A stretch of DNA of 64,000 nucleotides from Planctomycetota bacterium (GCA_023417655.1 JAEZFD010000040.1:9228-73227); one strand, 5' to 3'. Positions 17,837 to 26,816 are shown, counted from the first letter of the stretch. Notes: a model not told the origin generated them from the sequence alone. A program made the numbers and translations.

Positions 17837-18787
17837 ATGTTCCGTCATATCAAAGATCTACAGTTTAATGTTCGCGTTTCCGGTCCCGATCCCCGGTTTG
17901 CGAATTTGCTTCTGGAACAGTTTGGCGGAGGGAATGGGGAACTCAAAGCTGCGATGCAGTACTTTGTCCAAGCGTTCAATTGTCGCCACACTTATCCCGA
18001 TAAATATGATCTTTTGATGGATGTTGCGACTGAGGAATTCAGTCATCTGGAGATCGTCGGGGCAACCATTACTCTGCTTCTTGATGGTGTTAACCCCGAG
18101 ATGAAGAAGGCAGCCGAGGGAGAGTTGGTCCCACAGATGGGGGCCGGTGATGTGAAGAAGGCAACAGTCATTTCAGAAGCAATGTGCAATCCTCATTTTC
18201 TTTTGGAGTCGAACGGAGGCCCCATGGTCACTGACTCCCGCGGGGTCCCCTGGAGCGGAGCGTTTGTCAATGCAAACGGCGATCTGACAGTCGATCTGCG
18301 GTCAAACGTCGCTGCTGAATCCCGGGCTAAAATTGTCTACGAATCGCTGCTGAAGTTTACGGACGATCCATATGTGCAGGACACATTACGCTTCCTGATG
18401 ACGCGCGAGATTGCTCACTTTCAGCAGTTTCAGGCCGCCTTGAGCACGATTGAACCCAACTTTCCGCCTGCCATTCTACAAGGGGATCTACGGTTTACTC
18501 ACACCTATTTTAATATGTCCGAAGGAGAGGACGCTCGCGGCCCTTGGAACAAAGGAAAAGGCCCGTGGGAAAAAGGAGAACAGTGGGAGTACGTGGAAGA
18601 CCCGACTGAACAGGTGCAAGACACCATCGGGCAGGAAAGTAAAGTGCCTATGGGGCATGAACGCGACGAAGCGGTTACCAAGCGATTGGAGCACGAACTG
18701 GCAAGTTTGCGAAGCGCTGAAGCAACCCGCGAGCCGGTGGACGGAGTACTGCAGTGGGCGAATTTTTCCACCGAAGCCGAGGAATAG
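17837..18787 (+). CDS. Manganese catalase (KatN-type)
   Basis: 316-aa non-heme catalase that dismutates hydrogen peroxide with a di-manganese centre. The ferritin-like helices carry the metal ligands: the Glu in GGGNGELKAAMQYFVQAF (about residue 37), VATEEFSHLEIV (Glu-x-x-His), AAESRAKIVYESLL (Glu) and LTREIAHFQQF (Glu-x-x-His). A C-terminal tail (about 235-316) is Gly/Lys and acidic, as in other Mn catalases where it wraps the hexamer. AAGGAG stands five bases before the ATG. It is monocistronic; probable oxidative-stress or stationary-phase regulation is inference. Confidence 0.95.
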   Translation: MFRHIKDLQFNVRVSGPDPRFANLLLEQFGGGNGELKAAMQYFVQAFNCRHTYPDKYDLLMDVATEEFSHLEIVGATITLLLDGVNPEMKKAAEGELVPQMGAGDVKKATVISEAMCNPHFLLESNGGPMVTDSRGVPWSGAFVNANGDLTVDLRSNVAAESRAKIVYESLLKFTDDPYVQDTLRFLMTREIAHFQQFQAALSTIEPNFPPAILQGDLRFTHTYFNMSEGEDARGPWNKGKGPWEKGEQWEYVEDPTEQVQDTIGQESKVPMGHERDEAVTKRLEHELASLRSAEATREPVDGVLQWANFSTEAEE

Positions 18788-19172
18788 AAGAGGAATAGAA
18801 CTTGTCGCGGGGTTCATTTCATAGTGCATGGTGCTTCAGCAGGGATGTATCAGCGGACGATGCCCCTCGTTATGCAAAATATACAGTAAGACGCGGGATA
18901 ATCTTCGGAAAGTCTTTGCTGATGTTCCTGTAGCACACTCAAGTTTTAGAGGAGCTTCGTTCCCGTGCGAAGGATCTAGTTTCGACGGTTTGAGCGGAGA
19001 TAGTCCCGCCGACCGACTCTTGGTGCAGGCGGGATGATGGTTGAGTTCCTCCTGGATTTCCTTTGTGAAAGGATAAGATCGGTCTCGATCGATAATGTAT
19101 CAGTAGTTGATTATTGGCTGATGGTGGATATCCCCAGTCTTAGCCTGCAGGCGAGCATTTAAAGGAGGGGAG
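18788..19172. other. Intergenic region, no supported gene
   Basis: No convincing coding frame, RNA or strong hairpin after the catalase. Near its right end lie AT-richer stretches (about 19090-19120) that may be the promoter of the following gene, and a very strong ribosome site AAAGGAGGGGAG directly before the ATG at 19173. Confidence 0.4.
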
Positions 19173-19883
19173 ATGCGGGGGCTGGATTTCAGTTCGTGGG
19201 GAGGGCTGATTACCACCCTGCTCGGAATGGTCCTTCTCACATTCGTGATGGTGGTGATACGGTTGCTTGTGACCCAGATGGTGCAGCAGCGCCGCGAGCG
19301 TGAAAATCGGCAGATCAACGAGCGGCTACGGACGCTGATTGCGGCTTATAAGGTTCTGGGCGGTTCTTTCACTGGAATATTGACTGTTGATCCGACTCAT
19401 CTGCGCGATCTTCAGCGTCGATCTGTCCCCCCGGCCGAACAGACGTTGGATCTCTTGGAGCAAATTGACTCGTCGGATCGGTCTCGTCGAATTCGTGATG
19501 CCGTCGAGGGAGCACTTTCGGATTTGATTCTTCTTGGAACGGAACAGCAAATGCGATTGGCCGCTGCTGCTGCGACTGAGTTGGTGGCCGGAAAGGCCGT
19601 CCACACAGACGCCTTGGTCATTTCACTCCGGGATTTCATTCGTGAGGTGTTGGATTTGGAACCCGTCCCCGCAGATCTTTCCATCCCGCGACAGGGGCCT
19701 TCTCGAACTCTCGGAGGTGGAAGTGGGTCAGGCAAAGGCAAGCCAGGCGAAGACGGGGACAATAAAGTCGGCGGCGGTCGGATAGGAGCAATGGGGGGCG
19801 GCGGAATGGCTGTCGGAGGGGGCCTCGGCGTCGGGATGGGGGTGACCTTCGGACCCGGAGACGAACTGGGGCCAAATTCATGA
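19173..19883 (+). CDS. Membrane-anchored protein with Gly-rich C-terminus, unknown function
   Basis: 236 aa. One N-terminal TM helix (about 10-33, LITTLLGMVLLTFVMVVIRLLV) is followed by a basic coiled stretch (QQRRERENRQINERLRTLIAAYKVLGG), a helical cytoplasmic domain (about 60-175) and a tail of about 60 residues that is almost only Gly/Ser/Lys/Met. The ribosome site is exceptionally strong (AAAGGAGGGGAG). The ERLRTLIAAYKVLGGSF...DLQ region occurs in a widespread bacterial family of small helical membrane proteins, but I cannot name a function. It is the last chromosomal gene before the tRNA-Arg integration site. Confidence 0.75.
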   Translation: MRGLDFSSWGGLITTLLGMVLLTFVMVVIRLLVTQMVQQRRERENRQINERLRTLIAAYKVLGGSFTGILTVDPTHLRDLQRRSVPPAEQTLDLLEQIDSSDRSRRIRDAVEGALSDLILLGTEQQMRLAAAAATELVAGKAVHTDALVISLRDFIREVLDLEPVPADLSIPRQGPSRTLGGGSGSGKGKPGEDGDNKVGGGRIGAMGGGGMAVGGGLGVGMGVTFGPGDELGPNS

Positions 19884-20108
19884 AATATGAAAACCGGACT
19901 CCTGCGAGCCCTCATCTACCCGGCAGGGTTTCCATTGGAATTGACGCTCATCATCAACCCGCAAGCCGGGGGTTCCATCTAATACGGCGATCACGGATGG
20001 TCGCGTCCAAGCCCATCTAAGTGTCTATCCGAAGAGTCTTTCAGACCGCGCCGAGCAATTGGAAAACGACCTTCCGAATTCATTTTGAGACACTGTGTAC
20101 GAATTCGT

Positions 20109-20136
20109 TTGCGTCGAGAAAAGAATTCGATAAGAT
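20109..20136 (+). promoter_or_regulatory. Probable promoter of tRNA-Arg
   Basis: TTGCGT (20109-20114) and TAAGAT (20131-20136) with a 16-bp spacer resemble -35/-10 elements; the tRNA begins 25 bases downstream. Confidence 0.45.
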
Positions 20137-20160
20137 ACCGCACCCGACGCAATTCGGGAC

Positions 20161-20235
<75 letters not shown>

Positions 20236-20327
20236 CTTTACAGGACAAGGACTTACGTCGATCCGGCTTTTCTCAAAAAGTCACTGTACGAGATCTTGTC
20301 CGAGAAGTTGAGTCTGCAAGAATGAAA

Positions 20328-20361
20328 ACGGCCCTGACAGGTTGCACCCTGCCAAGGCCGT
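20328..20361. terminator. Hairpin between tRNA-Arg and integrase
   Basis: ACGGCC (20328-20333) pairs with GGCCGT (20356-20361); inner arms TGACAGG and CCTGCCA pair with one mismatch. AAAA before it on the plus strand becomes TTTT on the minus strand, so it would terminate minus-strand transcripts running toward the tRNA. Could also be an integrase-related site. Confidence 0.4.
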
Positions 20362-20422
20362 GAAGCGAACCTTTCGGTCGCCTCTGGATGTTCCTTTTTT
20401 TGGATCAGACTGGAGGTTCGCA

Positions 20423-21592
20423 ATGGCTCACTTTCCCAAACCGTTCTTCAAAAAATCTCGCAAGCTCTGGTACGTCGAGATTGCCCGCAAGCAGCACAAC
20501 CTTGGTCCCGATCGTGACGCGGCGTTTCAGGAATACGCCCGGTTGATGGCTCAGCCCCAGGAATCGCGTCAGGCCGCTGCACGATCATTGCCAGTCGTCA
20601 TCGATGAATTTCTGGGATGGATGAAATCCCGTCGGGCCGCAGACACTTTTGAGTGGTATCGCTATCGATTGGAACGGCTTGCTCGCCGGTATCCGCGATG
20701 TGATGCCTCCCGGTTGACGGTCGCCATGGTCGAGGACTGGGTGGACGAATATTCGCTCTCGGTAACCTCTCGTCGGAATTACTACAGGGCGGCCAAGAAA
20801 TGCCTGAAATGGGCCAAGGATCGGGGACTCATCAAACGCAACCGGATTCGGCAGCTGGAGGTTCCCGCAGGTGAAAGCCGCGAGGTTGTGATCTCCACGC
20901 CGGACTTTCAGGAACTGTTGGCAAATATCCGCAATCCCGGATTGCGGGATTTGCTGATTACCACCTGGGAGACCGGTTGCCGTCCGCAGGAATCCCTGAG
21001 AGTGGAAGCCAGGCATGTCGATTTGGCCAACCAGCGATGGGTCTTTCCGAAGTCGGAGAGCAAGAACCGCAAAATTTCCAGAGTCGTCTATCTGACCGAT
21101 GCTGCGGCTGAGATCACCCGAATCCAGATGCAGGCACATCCGACCGGGAAGCTGTTCCGGAATACAAACGGGAAACCCTGGACACCGGATTCCGTCAACG
21201 ATGCCCTTCTGCGTGTGCGAATTCGCATTGGGAAGCGAATCATGCAGGAGAAAGGACTGACCGTCAGCGACGAGGAGATCGCCGAGTTTGCGAAATCCCT
21301 TGCTCCGACCTGCCGGGTGAAAGGCAAGACGATCGTCAAGCCGCCCCGCATGCTGTTCGTTGAGGCCCGTCGCAAGTTGACCAACAAACTCGCAGCCAGC
21401 CAGACCCCCGGAATCTCGTTGTACGCATTGCGTCATACCTGGGCCACCAATGCCTTGCAGAAGGGAGTTGATCCGTTGACGACAGCCATCCTGATGGGGC
21501 ATTCTGATCCCAGCATGCTGTCGAAGGTCTATCAGCATGTGGCTCTGAATCCGGCTCACATGCTCAGTCAGGCCAGAAAAGCGGCCGAATAG
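20423..21592 (+). CDS. Tyrosine recombinase/integrase of the element
   Basis: 389 aa from ATG 20423 with GGAGG six bases upstream. An N-terminal DNA-binding SAM-like domain (about 55-140) precedes the catalytic domain (about 155-385). Active-site residues can be placed: Arg187 in TGCRPQESL, Arg337 in ISLYALRHTW (the family HxxR box reads YxxR here), His360 in LMGHSDPSM and nucleophile Tyr370 in KVYQHV. It catalyses site-specific insertion and excision, most likely at the adjacent tRNA-Arg. An unusual insert of about 45 residues (about 270-315, KGLTVSDEEIAEFAKS) sits between strands and the second Arg box; such inserts occur in planctomycete phage-type integrases. Confidence 0.93.
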   Translation: MAHFPKPFFKKSRKLWYVEIARKQHNLGPDRDAAFQEYARLMAQPQESRQAAARSLPVVIDEFLGWMKSRRAADTFEWYRYRLERLARRYPRCDASRLTVAMVEDWVDEYSLSVTSRRNYYRAAKKCLKWAKDRGLIKRNRIRQLEVPAGESREVVISTPDFQELLANIRNPGLRDLLITTWETGCRPQESLRVEARHVDLANQRWVFPKSESKNRKISRVVYLTDAAAEITRIQMQAHPTGKLFRNTNGKPWTPDSVNDALLRVRIRIGKRIMQEKGLTVSDEEIAEFAKSLAPTCRVKGKTIVKPPRMLFVEARRKLTNKLAASQTPGISLYALRHTWATNALQKGVDPLTTAILMGHSDPSMLSKVYQHVALNPAHMLSQARKAAE

Positions 21593-21612
21593 CCCCCAAT
21601 GAAGGGGATGGG

Positions 21613-21834
21613 TTACTTCAAGCTGATATGACGCAGGCGGGGACGCGGCTGCCGGGAGGAAGGAGACTTCCGGGACGATCCCCGCTTCGTCGTTTCGAGG
21701 TAAGCTGCCAGTTGCTCTTCACTGACCCGAATGCCCGGACAGCGATGGTGCTCCAATCGGCCAGATTCAATCAACAGATAGACCGTTGAGCGGGAACAAC
21801 CAAGACGTGACATGACATCAGTGACCTTGAGCAA
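21613..21834 (-). CDS. Excisionase-family HTH DNA-binding protein
   Basis: 73 aa. LKVTDVMSRLGCSRSTVYLLIESGRLEHHRCPG-IRVSEEQLAAYLE is the winged MerR-type fold of excisionase/AlpA proteins (DNA-binding domain, excisionase family), followed by a basic Ser/Arg tail. Such proteins bend DNA at attachment sites and set integrase direction. It converges with the integrase gene (21 bases apart) and overlaps the next HTH gene by 17 bases, forming a tandem pair. Confidence 0.8.
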   Translation of the reverse strand: MLKVTDVMSRLGCSRSTVYLLIESGRLEHHRCPGIRVSEEQLAAYLETTKRGSSRKSPSSRQPRPRLRHISLK

Positions 21835-22030
21835 GATTCACCCGCCTTTCATTGCTCGCAGGGCAACCCTCTTCAATCCAGTTTTGAATATCCGCCCGGC
21901 GCCAGCGGACTCCGCCGCCGATTCTCAGCGGAGGGGGAAGCCTGCCGGTGTCGCGGAGCCGCCAGATGGTTCGCACCGAGACATCCAGGATTCTGGCCAG
22001 CTGGTCAGCACTGAGGAGGAGGGTTTCCAT
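21818..22030 (-). CDS. Excisionase/AlpA-family HTH DNA-binding protein
   Basis: 70 aa. LLSADQLARILDVSVRTIWRLRDTGRLPPPLRIGGGVRWRRADIQNWIEEG is a textbook AlpA/excisionase winged helix with the recognition helix VRTIWRLRD. AAGGAG precedes the ATG inside the upstream small gene. It overlaps its neighbours on both sides (25 bases upstream, 17 downstream), so the pair of HTH proteins is translated together at the end of a long operon; one may be the directionality factor and the other a regulator. Confidence 0.85.
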   Translation of the reverse strand: METLLLSADQLARILDVSVRTIWRLRDTGRLPPPLRIGGGVRWRRADIQNWIEEGCPASNERRVNLAQGH

Positions 22031-22205
22031 CGAGCAACTCCTTGAAAGCCTGTTGAATAATCCTGAAAAACTCCTGATCCGCGTCCCGCCATTCTTCTTC
22101 CCGCAGGCAGTTCTGAACGACCTGCCGACAGGCGACCGCCGCTTTTCGGGAGAAGTGATCGACGACGGGGGGTGTCTGCCGGTGATGTGGAGTTTTCATT
22201 GGCAT
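22005..22205 (-). CDS. Small hypothetical protein of the element
   Basis: 66 aa, unrecognised. Basic/Pro-rich start (KTPHHRQTPPVV) followed by a helical segment (LREEEWRDADQEFFRIIQQAFKELLDG). Its 3' end overlaps the start and ribosome site of the AlpA-like gene by 26 bases, which suggests translational coupling and favours a real gene. Confidence 0.55.
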   Translation of the reverse strand: MPMKTPHHRQTPPVVDHFSRKAAVACRQVVQNCLREEEWRDADQEFFRIIQQAFKELLDGNPPPQC

Positions 22206-22232
22206 CGTGTCCGCTTTCGTTTCAGTGGGAAT

Positions 22233-22424
22233 TCACTCCCGGTCCCCCGGTCCTGCATTGAGGGGGATGCCCACCAGACCGAGGAACTGGTTCAGAATCC
22301 TCCTCAACCTCGCGGGGTGCCGATGCCCCCATCTCAGGATCAGAAATGTCATGTAGCTGGTGACGCCGAATACCAGTCCCAGCGTCAGAAATGTTCCGAT
22401 CAGGAAGCCGGTGAGCATGATCAC
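22233..22424 (-). CDS. Small single-TM membrane protein
   Basis: 63 aa. One long hydrophobic stretch IMLTGFLIGTFLTLGLVFGVTSYMTFLIL (about 2-30), then a basic cytoplasmic tail (RWGHRHPARLRRIL). The ATG overlaps the stop of the preceding gene (ATGA), so it belongs to the transfer operon. Role unknown; small membrane proteins near coupling ATPases often assist transfer. Confidence 0.65.
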   Translation of the reverse strand: MIMLTGFLIGTFLTLGLVFGVTSYMTFLILRWGHRHPARLRRILNQFLGLVGIPLNAGPGDRE

Positions 22425-22714
22425 ACCTCCCGTTCACGGTCGCTGGTTTCTCGTTCCGGCGCGGGCTGGGCGTCGATGGCCCGGAGTCGTTCGCCGAGAA
22501 CGGAGCCTTGTGCCGGTTCTTCATCAAGATTGCGGTCGTTGCTGCGGCGGGATTCCGCCACTTCGCCGGGAGTCATCGTCCCGTAGAGGCCGTATTCCGG
22601 CTGCTGGGCAATGTTCGATTCGGGATATAGGGCACCGCGTAATTCGCGGAGTCCCTGTCGGAACATGGCGGAGGCATGTTCGGAGCCAATGGGTGGTTTG
22701 GGTTCTGCGGCCAT
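22421..22714 (-). CDS. Hypothetical hydrophilic protein of the transfer operon
   Basis: 97 aa, highly charged and probably partly disordered (ERETSDREREV end, EYGLYGTMTPGEVAESRRSNDRN middle). No family recognised. It is 47 bases after the preceding membrane-protein gene and overlaps the next gene by four bases. Confidence 0.65.
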   Translation of the reverse strand: MAAEPKPPIGSEHASAMFRQGLRELRGALYPESNIAQQPEYGLYGTMTPGEVAESRRSNDRNLDEEPAQGSVLGERLRAIDAQPAPERETSDREREV

Positions 22715-22761
22715 AGGAATCTCCTTCAGAGGGTGTCATGGAAAAGGCAAAGCATTGGAAT

Positions 22762-23340
22762 TCAGCGGACGCGGCGGCGGAGTTCTTCGGCGATCGACCG
22801 TTGTTCCCCGATCATGTCCTGCACCACTTGCACCTGATGATTCTGGACACCGATATCGATCGAGACGGTCAGCAGCAGGCAGACCGAGCCAATCAGGACG
22901 TAGAACCCCAGCGGCACATTCCAGGGAATCAGGCAGAGCGACAGGGCAAAGAGAAACAGCGGTTCCACAAACCGTTTGACCGCCTGCTCCGACAGGAACG
23001 GGACGAATCGCCACAGGATCGGCCGACCGGAGTAGCGGGTGTGGACCGGATCGATCTGGCCGGTGAGGAAGTAGGTCAGCGGGCGAATCCGGTGCGCTGC
23101 ACAGGCCCCAAAAAAGGCCAGGGCGAACCAACCGAGTGGTCTCAGGTCGTAGCCGGGAGATTCAGCGGCATAGAACAGCAGGATCACCAATGCCAGCGGC
23201 CCTTCGAGTCCGATGTGGCGTGACCCCAGTTGACGCCGAAGAAACACTTCCAGAGTGAGCGCCCAGGCGCGGATGCCCAGGACAACCAACAGGAGAATGA
23301 TCCATTCCCCCTGGTCTGAGTCTTTCTGTGACCGATTCAT
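22762..23340 (-). CDS. Multi-TM membrane protein of the transfer operon
   Basis: 192 aa from ATG 23340 (AAAGGAA upstream). Hydrophobic segments at about 13-30 (WIILLLVVLGIRAWALTL), 46-60, 68-80, 122-140 (EPLFLFALSLCLIPWNV) and 144-162, then a charged C-terminus with a helical NHQVQVVQDMIGEQRSIAEELRRRVR. Unrecognised family, encoded 90 bases after the coupling ATPase; an accessory role in docking the ATPase or relaxosome at the membrane is inference. Confidence 0.7.
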   Translation of the reverse strand: MNRSQKDSDQGEWIILLLVVLGIRAWALTLEVFLRRQLGSRHIGLEGPLALVILLFYAAESPGYDLRPLGWFALAFFGACAAHRIRPLTYFLTGQIDPVHTRYSGRPILWRFVPFLSEQAVKRFVEPLFLFALSLCLIPWNVPLGFYVLIGSVCLLLTVSIDIGVQNHQVQVVQDMIGEQRSIAEELRRRVR

Positions 23341-23430
23341 GACAGGTTCCTTTAACTTTTCAGGGAGGCCCCCGCGGCGCAGACCTTCCACGCAGACACA
23401 TGGGGGCAATGATTCAGAAGACCGATTCGT

Positions 23431-24912
23431 TCAGAACTGTTGACGGAAACTGACGGGGCTCCACGGTCGGCCGGTCATGGAGAACGTCCGTCCTCCCTGA
23501 TACACAATCGCATCCGTCGTCCATTGGGGCGGACCTCCCTGCCGGAGCGTGGCGAAGTCACCCGGCTGGACTTCGTATTCCAGCGTCTCATTGATGCCGC
23601 TGGTCGTACTCGGGACGCCGCTGCCCAGCCAGTGTTCCAGCAGGGAGGAGGGTTGCATTGTCTGCGAGCTGTTCACCAGGAACTGCCGGGTGCGGCCGAT
23701 CAGGTCGGCGGCATACTGATTGGTTTTGATATCCGACTGTTGATGGAAGAACTGGCTTTGCAGGCAACCAAGCAGACTGTGGACTTCCGCTTCGGCCTTC
23801 TCACCAAACACGGCCAGATAGTTGGAAATCGACTGCGTCGCGTAGACGGTGGCCACGCGCGAGCTGCGGGCGGTCGTCTGGAACATCTGGTCCGAAGAAA
23901 CCGCCAGCAAGTGGCTTTCATCGCAGACCAGAAAGACCGGGCGGGGATTCTCAGCGATGTTCCTGCGTTCCATGGCTCGTTGAAAACAGAACTTCCAGAG
24001 GATCTGCACGAACGTGCCGACTTCGCCAAATTGCTTGACCGGCAGGTCAATCAGGATGATCTTGCCGTCCATCGCCATTTCCGGGGTGATGTTCGTTTCT
24101 CCCCCCATCAAGGTTCGAATCGATCCCCGGTTCAGGACATCGAGCATGCTGGTAAACGTGCTGAGAACGATGCTGCGGGTCTTTTCACTGAGATTCGGCC
24201 ACTCAACCAGGAAGAAGTCGGCGACCACTCCCAGGTCATGGGCCTTGTCCTTGGGCAGGGTTGGCTGATCCGCCTGTCTCAAACATTGAAAACAGAACGA
24301 ACTGGCCCGCCATTCCGGTGAACGGACCTGTTCCGGAGAACTGGCAGCCGAGACCACCACCCGGTACAGGTCTTCAATGGACAGCCTGCCGGTCGCCATC
24401 GCCAGCAGATCGATGGTGTTCCGCATGAGCTGGCGGTTGGTTCGCTTCCAGTATCCGGAATCGTCCCGGCCATCCCCCTGCCCGGAGTTCCGTTCACAGG
24501 CTTCGAGCAGGTTACTGAGCAGGGCGACGATGTTTTCCGTCAGACCAGCACCGGCATCCTTTCGCTGAAGTTCGGCATCGATGGGGTTATAACGCCATGG
24601 TTCATTAATTCCGAAAATGATGAGATCCTTCTCCCGCCCCGCGCGGCGGCAATAGTTCTCATACGTCCTCCGATCTTCCGGCTTAATCGTGAAGAAAATT
24701 CCCGCAAACCCGGCACGCAGGAACGCATGACATAAAGCCGCGACCGTTCCGGTCGATTTCCCGCTACCTGTACTTCCGAACACCTGGGTTCCCTGGCAGG
24801 CATCGCCAATCGTCCACCTGTCCCGTCGCGTCAGGTTCAGCAAAGGTGTCGACAAATCCCAGGAACGTGACGGAACCTGTTGTTTCTTATTTCTGATCCA
24901 GTTTCGCCACAT
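23431..24912 (-). CDS. Type IV coupling ATPase, TraD/VirD4-like
   Basis: 493-aa P-loop ATPase. Walker A GSTGSGKST at residues 46-54, Walker B region RPVFLVCDESHLLAVS with a following TTARSSRVATVYATQSISNYLAVFG motor segment typical of TraD/TrwB/VirD4 coupling proteins (TraG_N/TrwB_AAD_bind families). It links relaxosome and secretion channel during conjugation. Classic coupling proteins carry N-terminal TM helices; here none, but a two-TM protein is encoded by the gene overlapping its start by 26 bases (24887-25261) and may replace that anchor, as in split systems. Walker A near the N-terminus and the absence of VirB-type genes nearby are notable. Confidence 0.85.
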   Translation of the reverse strand: MWRNWIRNKKQQVPSRSWDLSTPLLNLTRRDRWTIGDACQGTQVFGSTGSGKSTGTVAALCHAFLRAGFAGIFFTIKPEDRRTYENYCRRAGREKDLIIFGINEPWRYNPIDAELQRKDAGAGLTENIVALLSNLLEACERNSGQGDGRDDSGYWKRTNRQLMRNTIDLLAMATGRLSIEDLYRVVVSAASSPEQVRSPEWRASSFCFQCLRQADQPTLPKDKAHDLGVVADFFLVEWPNLSEKTRSIVLSTFTSMLDVLNRGSIRTLMGGETNITPEMAMDGKIILIDLPVKQFGEVGTFVQILWKFCFQRAMERRNIAENPRPVFLVCDESHLLAVSSDQMFQTTARSSRVATVYATQSISNYLAVFGEKAEAEVHSLLGCLQSQFFHQQSDIKTNQYAADLIGRTRQFLVNSSQTMQPSSLLEHWLGSGVPSTTSGINETLEYEVQPGDFATLRQGGPPQWTTDAIVYQGGRTFSMTGRPWSPVSFRQQF

Positions 24913-25261
24913 GGCTCCTCCTTTTTCGTTCTTCGGCGGCCAGAATGTCCCGCGAGTCCCGTAACCGGCGATGTTGTCGGGCGGTATCCCACACGATCCA
25001 GCCCATCATGCCGAACGTCATCACGATGATCAGCACCAGGGCGAAGATGGCCTCTTCCTCTCGTTGGGAACGAATCAACCAGGCATTGATCGGATCGACC
25101 GGCGTTCCATCCGCATAACTCAGTGTCACCCCATCGGATCTCAGCAAGGATCGTGGTAAACCATTGCTCCCAAATTCCCAGCGTTGGCCGTATTGAAGGC
25201 CCAGTCTCGCCAGGAGGATCAGTATGAACAGCGGTCCCCACCAGGTTGCGAGAAATCTCAT
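24887..25261 (-). CDS. Two-TM membrane protein, probable anchor for the coupling ATPase
   Basis: 124 aa from ATG 25261. TM helix 1 FLATWWGPLFILILLARLGL (about 3-22), an extracytoplasmic loop (about 23-70), TM helix 2 EAIFALVLIIVMTFGMMGWIVWD (about 71-92), then a basic cytoplasmic tail. This two-helix-plus-periplasmic-loop plan is that of the N-terminus of TraD/VirD4 proteins, which is missing from the ATPase encoded next (overlap 26 bases). The start overlaps the ParB-like stop (TGATG). Function as a detached anchor is inferred. Confidence 0.65.
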   Translation of the reverse strand: MRFLATWWGPLFILILLARLGLQYGQRWEFGSNGLPRSLLRSDGVTLSYADGTPVDPINAWLIRSQREEEAIFALVLIIVMTFGMMGWIVWDTARQHRRLRDSRDILAAEERKRRSHVAKLDQK

Positions 25262-26112
25262 CACGCACCTCCTTTCACTCCGGAAGCCACCATGGCCCCG
25301 TTTTCCTGCGACCCGCCCGCCTGATCTTTCAGCATCGTGATAAATGTCCTGAGCGACATTCCCTGCGGGCGCACCCGACGGGCCTTGGCGAGCAGTTCCT
25401 CCAGCGAACCGATGAAGGATTCCAGATCAAGACCGGGAGCGGTCATCGTGAACGAACGCCCTTCCCCGAGCAGTGCGGTGACACGGGAAGTGCTGGCGGG
25501 CTTGTTGACAGCTGCCTCATTCCCTCGTTTGCGGGCATGGCTGATGCCGTCCCGGTTCAAACGCCCTTCGGCCAGAGCGGTCGCCAGTGATTCCTGTATC
25601 CGGGGGTCGGCCACCTGGGTCAGTTCATAGGCAGCGCTGACGGGAATGTCTCCCTGTTCAACCTTCTGTTGCAATTCTTCAGGAAGATGGAGCAGCGACA
25701 ACAGCCGTGAGACCATCGCCCGCGACATCCCCAGACCGCCAGCGACCTGTTTGGCATTCCAGCCGGTGACGGTCATCAACTGCTTGAGTGCTCGGGCCTT
25801 CTCCAGTGGCGAGAGATCTTCCCGCTGACAATTGGCGATCATCTGCCGTTGCAGAAGCTCTCCTTCTCCCAGTTCCTTCCCTTCCACGATGGCGTTGATG
25901 GCCGAGAACCCGGCAGGCGTTGCCGCCCGATACCGGCGTTCCCCATCGACGATGATGTACTGGTCCCCGACGCGGCGAACGCGGATCGGTTGCAGCTGGC
26001 CGACCTCCTTCAGGCTCAGGGCCAGCCCCTGAATCGCCTGTTCATCAAAATGGGTCCGCACCTGACTGGCCGTCTGAATCTGGTCGAGCGGGATCGATTG
26101 AATGTGTTCCAT
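25261..26112 (-). CDS. ParB/Spo0J-family partition or nuclease-like protein
   Basis: 283 aa from ATG 26112. The ParB N-terminal (sulfiredoxin-like) domain reads IPLDQIQTASQVRTHFDEQAIQGLALSLKEVGQLQPIRVR...YIIVDGERRYRA, with the CTP-binding-type GERR box; next comes the box ANCQREDLSPLEKARAL and the HTH GWNAKQVAGGLGMSRAMVSRLLSLL, then LPEELQQKVEQGDIPVSAAYEL. C-terminal dimer region is divergent. Placed at the head of the coupling-protein operon and far from the ParA gene (49032), it probably regulates the element or its copy segregation. A longer reading to 26205 lacks family match. Confidence 0.88.
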   Translation of the reverse strand: MEHIQSIPLDQIQTASQVRTHFDEQAIQGLALSLKEVGQLQPIRVRRVGDQYIIVDGERRYRAATPAGFSAINAIVEGKELGEGELLQRQMIANCQREDLSPLEKARALKQLMTVTGWNAKQVAGGLGMSRAMVSRLLSLLHLPEELQQKVEQGDIPVSAAYELTQVADPRIQESLATALAEGRLNRDGISHARKRGNEAAVNKPASTSRVTALLGEGRSFTMTAPGLDLESFIGSLEELLAKARRVRPQGMSLRTFITMLKDQAGGSQENGAMVASGVKGGA

Positions 26113-26350
26113 GGCAGCGGTTCCTGAAACAGAGTGAACGAATGAAAAAATCAACGCATCTGTCTGGCGTGCTGATAAGCCGCATCCGATTCGCCTGCCG
26201 AACAAACCGGCAGCCGGAATCGGCCACTGGCTTGAACGGACAGGTGAACTTGAGAAATCAGCGAATCGATTTCCCTGCGCGCGTCACGCGGCGAACTCCT
26301 TTTCACTGAGCGAACACAGCGTTTGCTGACAGAGGAAAGAGCGACATGCC

Positions 26351-26548
26351 CTAGTTTGGCCCTGCTGTGAAGGCTTTGTAGATGCCATACCCAATCATCG
26401 GCAGACCGATGAAAGGGATCGGCAGGAACAGCACTCCGACTCCGATCAGGCACAGAGCGTTTGCACGCTCGGGATGCCCTTCGTGTCGTTCATGCTTGGC
26501 TGCGTGAGCCAGTCCATGCAGGACATTGTGGAGAGGGTTGTGAGACAT
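26351..26548 (-). CDS. Small membrane protein, unknown
   Basis: 65 aa from MSHNPLHNVLHGLAHAAKHE. His-rich amphipathic N-terminal half followed by one hydrophobic hairpin ALCLIGVGVLFLPIPFIGLPMIGYGIYKAF. No family recognised. Lies upstream of the ParB-like gene on the same strand; the region 26113-26350 between them has no supported gene. A 13-bp motif shared with another promoter region lies 125 bases upstream (26673-26685). Confidence 0.55.
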   Translation of the reverse strand: MSHNPLHNVLHGLAHAAKHERHEGHPERANALCLIGVGVLFLPIPFIGLPMIGYGIYKAFTAGPN

Positions 26549-26816
26549 GGTGACACCAGTTCCCCAAAAAGCAGTTGAACTCTCAGGCAGGGGCCGACAC
26601 GTCGCCGGACCTGATGCAGCCTGATCATCGAGGGAGACAAGCCGGTCAAGAATGGCTTGTGACCCCCTATCAGTTACTGACATTGAGTTGCCATGAATCC
26701 GCCAATTCAGCAGAAGAATTCTTCGGACTCGTTTGAAGTCCGAACGATCAAAGGTGCTTGACCGGAGGGGTTTACTTCGGCATGGTGCGAGTTGATTTTT
26801 TTTGCAAAGAGGCCGA

